Shown here: piece after piece, positions 36,009 through 41,910 of the stretch | Layout of the letters: the number at the start of each line of letters is the position of its first letter | Numbering within the stretch: position 1 is the first letter of the stretch | NCBI GenBank assembly: GCA_018969785.1 | Contig: JAGWXR010000004.1 | Coordinates: 1-41,910 of the forward strand | Direction: 5' to 3' | DNA: 41,910 bases | Source: Alphaproteobacteria bacterium | GTDB lineage: Bacteria; Pseudomonadota; Alphaproteobacteria; Micropepsales; Micropepsaceae | Position numbers and translations under genes: made by a program | The notes under the pieces: generated by a model | Told to the model about the DNA's origin: nothing | Databases searched by the model: none | What the model saw: only the letters and a program-made list of their open reading frames with translations

Positions 36009-36836
36009 ATGACCCTCAAGACCAACCTCATGGCCGGCAAGCGCGGCCTGATCATGGGCGTTGCCAACGACCACTCCATTGCCTGGGGTATCGCAAGGAC
36101 CCTGCACGAGCACGGCGCCGAGCTCGCCTTTACCTATCAGGGCGAGGCCTTCGGAAAGCGCGTGAAACCGCTGGTGGAAACCGTGGGTGCCAGGATCATC
36201 CTCGAGGCCGACGTCGAAAACGACCAGTCGCTGGACAACGTCTTTTCTACGCTGGGCCGCGAATGGGGCAGCCTCGACTTCGTGGTCCATGCCATCGCCT
36301 TCTCCGACCGCAACGAACTGAAGGGGCGCTATGTCGACACGACGCGCGGAAACTTTCGCCGGTCGATGGAAATCTCCTGCTTCTCGTTCACGGACATCGC
36401 GCGCAGGGCTGCGCCGCTGATGACCAATGGTGGCTCGCTGATCACCCTGACCTATGCCGGCTCGCAGCGCGTCATGCCGAGCTACAACATCATGGGTGTG
36501 GCCAAGGCCGCACTCGAGGCTTCAGTACGCTACCTCGCAGCCGACCTCGGCCCCCAGGGCATCCGCGTCAACGCGCTTTCGCCAGGCCCGATGCGCACAC
36601 TCGCAGGCGCAGCCGTCGGCGACGCACGCAACGTCTTCAAGTGGTACAAGCAGTACTCACCCCTGCGAAAGACCGTGGAACTCCAGCACGTCGGCGGCTC
36701 CGCCCTCTACTTCCTGAGCGACCTGTCGGCTGGGGTCACCGGCGAAATCCACTACATCGACGCGGGCTTCAATGTCACCGGCATGCCCGGCGCCCCCGAG
36801 ATCAAGGCCCTCTTTGCGGGCGACCAGGGCGAATAA
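36009..36836 (+). CDS. fabI: Enoyl-ACP reductase (NADH)
   Basis: A 275-residue short-chain dehydrogenase-type reductase that completes each elongation round. The N-terminal GLIMGVANDHSIAWGIA nucleotide loop, the FabI-specific Y-x6-K pair at Y159 and K166 (YNIMGVAK), and the ALSPGPMRTLA segment are visible. FabI is the target of triclosan; the sequence shows nothing unusual at that level. The start is the ATG five bases after the fabB stop; a longer upstream frame is a shadow of fabB. Confidence 0.97.
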   Translation: MTLKTNLMAGKRGLIMGVANDHSIAWGIARTLHEHGAELAFTYQGEAFGKRVKPLVETVGARIILEADVENDQSLDNVFSTLGREWGSLDFVVHAIAFSDRNELKGRYVDTTRGNFRRSMEISCFSFTDIARRAAPLMTNGGSLITLTYAGSQRVMPSYNIMGVAKAALEASVRYLAADLGPQGIRVNALSPGPMRTLAGAAVGDARNVFKWYKQYSPLRKTVELQHVGGSALYFLSDLSAGVTGEIHYIDAGFNVTGMPGAPEIKALFAGDQGE

Positions 36837-36992
36837 CGGGCCCCGCCCCACCGCCCCAATGCGGTCATGGTTCGCGAAGGCGAACCTCCCACGACTTGCG
36901 GCGCAAGGATGAAACAACGGCTTGCGCCACAGGCCGGTCAGCGCAGGCCGATCAGCGCAGGCATGCAGTGAGCGTACGTGGGAACCTTTACG
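36837..36992. other. Convergent gap with two hairpins and a 14-base tandem repeat
   Basis: Between fabI and the HAD gene lie a GGTTCGC/GCGAACC hairpin (36869-36886), a GGCGCAAG/CTTGCGCC hairpin with a 13-base loop (36900-36928), and two tandem copies of AGGCCG(G/A)TCAGCGC (36931-36958) followed by a partial third. The hairpins probably act as weak two-way terminators; neither has a T-run. The repeat has no role I can name. Confidence 0.5.
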
Positions 36993-37661
36993 CTAGCCCC
37001 GGTTCGCAAGAGCGGTCGCCAGCGTCCTCATGTCCGCAAAGACACGCGCCGCACCCGCGCCTGTCAGCTCGCGCGCGTGATCGGGCGCGCAATGCGGTCC
37101 GCCCGCAAAGCCCCACACAGTCATGCCAGCGGCACGCCCGGCAATCACACCATTTCGACTGTCCTCGATGACCAGGCAACGATCCGCGGGAACCCCGAGG
37201 CGCCCGGCGGCCAGCCAGAAGATGTCCGGCGCGGGTTTGCCCTGCTCGACATCGTCGCCGGAATGGACATGCCCGCCGAAATCTTCCCAAAGGCCGAGCC
37301 CACGGATCTTGCCATGAAGTTCTGCCCGCGGGCTTGACGAGGCGACGGCCTTGCGCGCCCGAACCGCGCGCACCGCCTCGACCGCTCCGGTGATGGGCCG
37401 GATGTCAGCAAGGATGCGCCGCGTGATCTCGCGCCCCATGCTCTCGGCAAACCCGGCAGGCAGGGACCGGCCCGTTTGCGCCACATGCAGCTCGTCAATC
37501 GCCCGGCCCCACCCGGCCGCGGTCAGGCCCTGGATGCGGGCCTTGAACGCGGCCGTGTCAACAAAAAGCCCGAGGCGTGCAAACGCCTCGAGCTCGACTT
37601 CGTGTGCAATGGTCTCTGAGTCAATGAGGACGCCGTCACAATCGAAGATGACGGCGTCCAT
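36993..37661 (-). CDS. HAD family hydrolase (subfamily IA phosphatase/mutase)
   Basis: A 222-residue HAD enzyme. The nucleophile motif is FDCDGVLIDSE (D7 and D9), motif II SSSPRAELHGK, motif III lysine in GKPAPDIFWLAAGRLG, and motif IV acidic pair in CLVIEDSRNGV. A helical cap sits between motifs I and II. This pattern covers phosphoglycolate phosphatase and beta-phosphoglucomutase-like proteins; the substrate is not readable. I set the start at ATG 37661, since the upstream frame is basic and overlaps the pnp end. It begins seven bases after the pnp stop and is probably the last gene of that operon. Confidence 0.87.
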   Translation of the reverse strand: MDAVIFDCDGVLIDSETIAHEVELEAFARLGLFVDTAAFKARIQGLTAAGWGRAIDELHVAQTGRSLPAGFAESMGREITRRILADIRPITGAVEAVRAVRARKAVASSSPRAELHGKIRGLGLWEDFGGHVHSGDDVEQGKPAPDIFWLAAGRLGVPADRCLVIEDSRNGVIAGRAAGMTVWGFAGGPHCAPDHARELTGAGAARVFADMRTLATALANRG

Positions 37662-37668
37662 CAATGGA

Positions 37669-39798
37669 TCAACCTTCGCTCTTCTCGCCGGCCTCCGGCG
37701 CGATTTCCTTGCCGGTCTTCTGGTCGACAACCTTCATCGACAGGCGAACCTTGCCCCGGTCGTCGAATCCGAGAAGCTTCACGAACACCTTGTCGCCTTC
37801 CTTGACGACATCGCTGGTCTTCGCGACTTTCTGCTTGGCCAGGTGCGAGATATGGACAAGCCCGTCACGCGCGCCGAAGAAGTTCACGAACGCACCGAAG
37901 TCCATCACCTTCACGACCTTGCCTTCGTAGATCTCGCCCACTTCGGGTTCGGCCACGATCGACTTGATCCACTTGAGTGCCGCGCGGATGGACTCGCCAT
38001 TCGCCGAGGCAACCTTGACCGTTCCATCGTCGGAAATATCGATCTTCGCACCCGTCTTCTCGACGATCTCGCGGATGACCTTGCCGCCAGACCCGATGAC
38101 TTCTCGGATCTTGTCGGTCGGGATATTGATCACCTCGATGCGCGGCGCATGCTCGCCCAGTTCTGCACGCGCGCCAGAGATCGCCTTGGACATCTCGCCC
38201 AGGATGTGCAGCCGCCCGTCCTTGGCCTGCCCCAGAGCGACCTTCATGATCTCCTCGGTGATGCCGGTGATCTTGATGTCCATCTGCAGCGCAGTGACGC
38301 CATTCGCCGATCCGGCCACCTTGAAGTCCATGTCACCCAGGTGATCCTCGTCACCCAGGATGTCCGACAGTACGGCAAACCGGCCGCCTTCCTTGATGAG
38401 GCCCATCGCGATGCCGGCACAGGGCGACTTGAGCGGAACGCCCGCATCCATCATCGACAGCGACGTGCCACAGACCGTCGCCATCGAGGACGAACCGTTC
38501 GACTCCGTGATCTCCGATACCGCGCGGATCGTGTAGGGGAAGCTTTCCTTGGCCGGCAGCAGCGGATTGATGGCCCGCCATGCAAGCTTGCCGTGGCCGA
38601 TCTCGCGACGGCCCGGGCTGCCCATGCGGCCGGTCTCACCCACCGAGTACGGAGGGAAATTGTAGTGCAGCATGAAGTGCTGCTTGTACGTACCCTCGAG
38701 CGAGTCGACATACTGCTCGTCCTCGCCGGTGCCCAGCGTGGTAACGACAAGCGCCTGCGTCTCGCCGCGGGTGAACAGTGACGACCCGTGCGTGCGGGGC
38801 AGCACGCCAACCTCCGACACGATCGGGCGAACCGTCTTCGTGTCGCGGCCATCGATGCGCCGGCCCGTGTCGAGGATGTCGTTGCGCACGATAGCTGCTT
38901 CCAGTTCCTTGAACTGGCCGCTGACCGTGAGGGCCGAATCCGGCCGGCCTTCGCCTGTGAATTCCGCCATGACGCGCTTCTTCACCGCGTCGATCTTCGA
39001 GTGGCGCACCTGCTTCTGCCGCTCGCCATAGGCCGCACGCAGGTCAGCCTCAGCGAAGGACTTGATCTTCGCATAGAGCGCGCCATGGTCAGGCGGCGTG
39101 AAGTCGCGCGGATCCTTGGCAGCCTTCTCGGCAAGCCGGATGATGCCGTTGATAACGGCCTGGAACGAGCGGTGGCCGAACATGACCGCACCCAGCATGA
39201 CCTCTTCCGAAAGCTCCTTGGCCTCGGATTCGACCATCAGCACCGCATCGCTGGTCCCCGCCACGACGAGGTCAAGCACCGACTCCGGCATCTTGTCGAT
39301 CGGGGTGTTCAGCACATATTCGCCGTTGATGTAGCCGACGCGCGCCGCGCCGACCGGACCCTGGAACGGAACGCCCGAAAGCGTCAGCGCCGCCGAGACA
39401 GCCACCATGGCAAGGATGTCAGGATCGTTCTCGAGGTCGTGGCTCAGAACCGTGACGATGACCTGCGTGTCGCAGCGATATCCGTCGACGAACAACGGAC
39501 GGATCGGGCGGTCGATCAGGCGCGAGATCAGCGTTTCGCGTTCGGTCGGGCGGCCTTCACGCTTGAAATAGCCGCCCGGAATGCGGCCAGCCGCAAAGGC
39601 CTTTTCCTGGTAGTTCACGGTCAGCGGCAGGAAGTCGATGCCTTCCTTGGGCGACTTGGCGGAAACGACGGTAGCGAGCACGCTGGTCTCGCCCATGGAC
39701 GCGAGCACCGCGCCGTCGGCCTGCCGCGCGATGCGGCCAGTTTCGAGGACAAGCGTCTTGCCGCCCCAGTCAATGTGTTCTCTGTGAATGTCGAACAT
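37669..39798 (-). CDS. pnp: Polyribonucleotide nucleotidyltransferase (PNPase)
   Basis: A 709-residue 3'-5' phosphorolytic exoribonuclease, a trimer and part of the degradosome. Two RNase PH domains are seen ([19 protein letters not shown] in the first, [19 protein letters not shown] in the second), then a KH domain with [12 protein letters not shown] and an S1 domain with [23 protein letters not shown]. Length is normal. The 195-base leader from rpsO contains hairpins that may serve RNase III cleavage and self-control as in enterobacteria. Confidence 0.98.
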   Translation of the reverse strand: MFDIHREHIDWGGKTLVLETGRIARQADGAVLASMGETSVLATVVSAKSPKEGIDFLPLTVNYQEKAFAAGRIPGGYFKREGRPTERETLISRLIDRPIRPLFVDGYRCDTQVIVTVLSHDLENDPDILAMVAVSAALTLSGVPFQGPVGAARVGYINGEYVLNTPIDKMPESVLDLVVAGTSDAVLMVESEAKELSEEVMLGAVMFGHRSFQAVINGIIRLAEKAAKDPRDFTPPDHGALYAKIKSFAEADLRAAYGERQKQVRHSKIDAVKKRVMAEFTGEGRPDSALTVSGQFKELEAAIVRNDILDTGRRIDGRDTKTVRPIVSEVGVLPRTHGSSLFTRGETQALVVTTLGTGEDEQYVDSLEGTYKQHFMLHYNFPPYSVGETGRMGSPGRREIGHGKLAWRAINPLLPAKESFPYTIRAVSEITESNGSSSMATVCGTSLSMMDAGVPLKSPCAGIAMGLIKEGGRFAVLSDILGDEDHLGDMDFKVAGSANGVTALQMDIKITGITEEIMKVALGQAKDGRLHILGEMSKAISGARAELGEHAPRIEVINIPTDKIREVIGSGGKVIREIVEKTGAKIDISDDGTVKVASANGESIRAALKWIKSIVAEPEVGEIYEGKVVKVMDFGAFVNFFGARDGLVHISHLAKQKVAKTSDVVKEGDKVFVKLLGFDDRGKVRLSMKVVDQKTGKEIAPEAGEKSEG

Positions 39799-39950
39799 TC
39801 TGTTTCAGTCCTGAGTTTGCGGTCCGCCGGATTGCGGACAGCCTTCTCTGCTCTCTTCTTGCAGGGAAATGGTTGTTGGGAAAACGGGCATGCACAGGCG
39901 ACGCCTCCGGGACTGCGCGCCGCGCGCGCAACCCGCAAACCTGTTGGGCT

Positions 39951-39972
39951 GGACGAAGCCTTCACTTCGTCC
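39951..39972 (-). promoter_or_regulatory. Hairpin in the rpsO-pnp spacer
   Basis: GGACGAAG and CTTCGTCC form a perfect eight-pair stem with a six-base loop 21 bases past the rpsO stop on the minus strand. No T-run follows. Its place between rpsO and pnp matches the known rpsO-pnp processing site in other bacteria; use as an RNase III site here is inference. A second small stem, GTCCG/CGGAC, lies nearer to pnp. Confidence 0.45.
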
Positions 39973-39993
39973 GTTGGATGGCGTCATTCGGAT

Positions 39994-40263
39994 CTACCGG
40001 CGCAGGCCGAGCTTCGAGATGATTGTGTCGTAGCGCGCCTTGTCGGTCTTCTTGAGATAGTCGAGCAAGCGGCGACGCTGGGACACCATCTTCAGGAGGC
40101 CGCGGCGCGAATGGTTGTCCTTCACGTGGCTCTTGAAGTGTTCCGTGAGGCCGTTGATCCGTTCCGAAAGGACGGCCACCTGCACCTCTGGCGAACCGGT
40201 GTCACCCGGCTTTGTGGCGAATTGCTTGACGATTTCAAGCTTGCGCTCTGCAGTCAACGACAT
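39994..40263 (-). CDS. rpsO: 30S ribosomal protein S15
   Basis: An 89-residue S15, complete: [16 protein letters not shown] at the start, [17 protein letters not shown] in the middle, and the 16S-rRNA-binding [23 protein letters not shown] segment. The start is the ATG at 40263, giving the standard length; the longer upstream frame belongs to truB shadow. It sits 11 bases after truB and upstream of pnp, the classical order. Confidence 0.98.
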   Translation of the reverse strand: MSLTAERKLEIVKQFATKPGDTGSPEVQVAVLSERINGLTEHFKSHVKDNHSRRGLLKMVSQRRRLLDYLKKTDKARYDTIISKLGLRR

Positions 40264-40274
40264 CGGATTGTTCC

Positions 40275-41219
40275 TCAATGTGAAAAGTTGAATACACGGA
40301 TGGGCTTCACCTCTCCTGCCTCGAAGACGGCGATCGCAACGGGATCGCCGGAGCGGGTACGGCAATAGACAGGCGGCACGGCATGCGCACCGCTGTCATC
40401 GGCTACCCCTTCGGAGAGGAAGAGACGACCGCGCGCCAGGACGGACCGGCCCAGCCTGAGCTGGGAGGCCTCCTGGTCTGTCACGGCCAGTGCCGGGATG
40501 TCGTCCAGCACGGTCGCGAGCGGCCGGAGGCCACGCGTGGTGGCCGGGTCTTTAGCAGATTCCTCGAGTTTTTCCAGCGTTATCGCGTCCGCCAGCCGGA
40601 AGGGCCCGACCGAGGTCCGGGTTAACGAGGCAACATGGCCAAAACAGCCAAGGACCCGGCCGATATCGCGCGCAAAGGCCCGCACATAGGTCCCTTTGCC
40701 GCACGTCATGTGGAACACGGTATGGTCGGCGTCCGGCACCTCGAGAACCTCGAGGCGGAAGATATCGGTCTCGCGGGGCTGAAGCGCGACGGTCTCGCCG
40801 TCGCGCGCAAGATCATAGGCGCGCTGCCCGTCGACAAGGATGGCCGAGAACGCCGGAGGCACCTGCAGCACCCGCCCGATGAACGCCGGCAGCGCCGCAA
40901 GGACCTGTTCCGGGGTAGGTCGCAAGTCACTCGACCGCACGACCGGCCCCTCACGGTCATCCGTCGAGGTCTCCTGTCCCCAGCAGACCGTGAACCGGTA
41001 GGTCTTGCGCGCATCGACCAGGTAGGGAACGGTCTTCGTCGCCTCGCCAAAGGCAAGTGGAAGCACGCCATCGGCAAGTGGATCGAGCGTACCCGCGTGG
41101 CCGGCCTTGTTTGCGTTGAGCAGGCGCCGGGCAATCGACAGCGCCTTTGTCGAGGTGATCCCGGTGGACTTGTTCAGCACAAGCCAGCCATGGACCGCCT
41201 CACCCTTTCGCTTCGCCAT
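40275..41219 (-). CDS. truB: tRNA pseudouridine 55 synthase
   Basis: A 314-residue enzyme that makes pseudouridine 55 in the T-loop of tRNA. The catalytic aspartate lies in [15 protein letters not shown], with [15 protein letters not shown] before it and the [19 protein letters not shown] and [15 protein letters not shown] motifs after it. A PUA-like domain forms the C-terminus (from about residue 245). The start is either ATG 41219 or GTG 41225; both overlap the end of rbfA by about 20 bases, showing tight coupling. Confidence 0.96.
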   Translation of the reverse strand: MAKRKGEAVHGWLVLNKSTGITSTKALSIARRLLNANKAGHAGTLDPLADGVLPLAFGEATKTVPYLVDARKTYRFTVCWGQETSTDDREGPVVRSSDLRPTPEQVLAALPAFIGRVLQVPPAFSAILVDGQRAYDLARDGETVALQPRETDIFRLEVLEVPDADHTVFHMTCGKGTYVRAFARDIGRVLGCFGHVASLTRTSVGPFRLADAITLEKLEESAKDPATTRGLRPLATVLDDIPALAVTDQEASQLRLGRSVLARGRLFLSEGVADDSGAHAVPPVYCRTRSGDPVAIAVFEAGEVKPIRVFNFSH

Positions 41220-41652
41220 CGTCACCGTCGTCAGGCTTCAGCTCTTCACCCGCATGCCGCAGGTCGCGAGCGACCTTCTCGGACCGCAGGATCTCCTCGA
41301 TATGATGAGCTTCGTCGAAGGAGCGGTCCGCAACAAAATGCAGCACAGGCGCATGCCGCAACTGCAGAAGCTTTGCCACCTGCGAGCGCAGATACGGAGC
41401 AGACCGATTGAGCCCCTCCAGCACGGGCTCAAGCTGCTCCCCACCCAGAGGCATGGCAAATGCAGTGGCATTCTTGAGGTCAGGGCTGATCCGGACTTCC
41501 GACACGGTGACGGAAGCACCCGCAAGCGCCGGGTCTCGCAATTCCCCCCGCATCAGGATGCCCGCCAGGATGTGCCGGATCTCCTCGCCCACGCGCAACT
41601 GCCGCTGGCTGGGTCCGCTGCCGGTCTCGGGTCGATGGGTTTTGCGGGCCAT
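41200..41652 (-). CDS. rbfA: Ribosome-binding factor A
   Basis: A 150-residue KH-fold protein that binds the free 30S subunit and helps 16S rRNA maturation and cold adaptation. The landmarks are RVGEEIRHILAGIL near the start, VTVSEVRISPDLKNATAFAMPL in the middle and LRHAPVLHFVADRSFDEAHHIEEIL. The end is an acidic tail ([12 protein letters not shown]), as is common. The start is ATG 41652, because the frame upstream is not RbfA-like. It lies between infB and truB. Confidence 0.95.
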   Translation of the reverse strand: MARKTHRPETGSGPSQRQLRVGEEIRHILAGILMRGELRDPALAGASVTVSEVRISPDLKNATAFAMPLGGEQLEPVLEGLNRSAPYLRSQVAKLLQLRHAPVLHFVADRSFDEAHHIEEILRSEKVARDLRHAGEELKPDDGDDGEAKG

Positions 41653-41736
41653 GCTGGCACCAATTCCTTCAGGGGGACGGGGCGAACCTCCCTTGAGGCC
41701 CGCCTCCGCCATCCGCGCGCTGGCGCGCACGCCGGG

Positions 41737-41910
41737 TTAGAGTGTCCGCTTGATCGTCTCGACCTCGAAGCACTCGATCTGGTCACCCTTCTGGATGTCC
41801 TGGTAGTTGTCGAAGGCCATGCCGCATTCCTGGCCGACCACGACTTCCTTGACCTCGTCCTTGAAGCGCTTGAGCGTCGACAGCGTGCCTTCGTGGATGA
41901 CCACGTTGTC
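41737..41910 (-). CDS. infB: Translation initiation factor IF-2, C-terminal end only
   Basis: The last 57 residues before a TAA stop, with the rest beyond the right edge. The segment [19 protein letters not shown] followed by [16 protein letters not shown] is the end of IF-2 domain IV, which binds the formyl-methionine end of initiator tRNA. It heads the visible part of the infB-rbfA-truB-rpsO-pnp operon; the 84-base gap to rbfA shows no terminator. Confidence 0.95.
   Translation of the reverse strand, partial: DNVVIHEGTLSTLKRFKDEVKEVVVGQECGMAFDNYQDIQKGDQIECFEVETIKRTL

Noticed and set aside
40264-40365. Longer N-terminus for S15
   Set aside because: Standard S15 length is reached from the ATG at 40263, and the extension reads truB in another frame.

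Overview
The window is chromosomal DNA of high GC content from an alphaproteobacterium. The evidence is the gene set and its order: a RegA/ActR-type response regulator tail, MmcB, the dnaA-dnaN-recF-gyrB block with rpsT, mutM, ubiE, ubiB, coaBC and dut beside it, an Irr-type Fur regulator next to fabA-fabB-fabI, and the infB-rbfA-truB-rpsO-pnp operon. I cannot place it below class level with confidence. Coding density is high, and I see no tRNA or rRNA gene, insertion sequence, phage gene or CRISPR array.

Layout. Bases 1-600 hold the end of a RegA-like regulator and mmcB. Bases 690-7920 are the most accessory-looking part: a ferritin-like diiron protein on the minus strand, a 500-base control region with two copies of a TGACGC-N2-GCGTCA-type palindrome, and two tandem 913-residue MMPL/RND exporters on the plus strand. 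Bases 8020-9165 carry a TerB-like gene converging on a nitroreductase. Bases 9184-15668 (minus) are gyrB, recF, dnaN and dnaA, followed by about 800 bases without a gene, then rpsT, an enoyl-CoA hydratase and mutM. From 18693 the plus strand has ubiE-ubiB, then coaBC-dut-rrf2-cysK. Bases 24285-28150 hold an SH3-domain exported protein, a D-2-hydroxyacid dehydrogenase, an RlmI-like methyltransferase and a PDZ/M48 lipoprotein. Bases 28167-34001 (minus) are an ABC exporter, MoeB, DUF3501, a CCG-domain iron-sulfur protein, a short rubrerythrin and Irr. fabA-fabB-fabI run on the plus strand to 36836. The rest (minus) is a HAD phosphatase, pnp, rpsO, truB, rbfA and the end of infB.

How the genes may work together. 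Most of the window is housekeeping: replication start and clamp, translation initiation and RNA decay, ubiquinone and coenzyme A synthesis, and unsaturated fatty acid synthesis. Two neighbourhoods look like under-described systems. The first is the diiron protein with twin MMPL exporters, which would fit oxidation and export of a lipid-like compound under one repressor. The second is the rubrerythrin / CCG iron-sulfur protein / DUF3501 set. Its rubrerythrin has no rubredoxin domain, and its promoter region carries an Irr-box-like dyad beside the irr gene, which suggests a peroxide-reducing system tied to iron status with the CCG protein as electron donor. Both functions are inferred from context.
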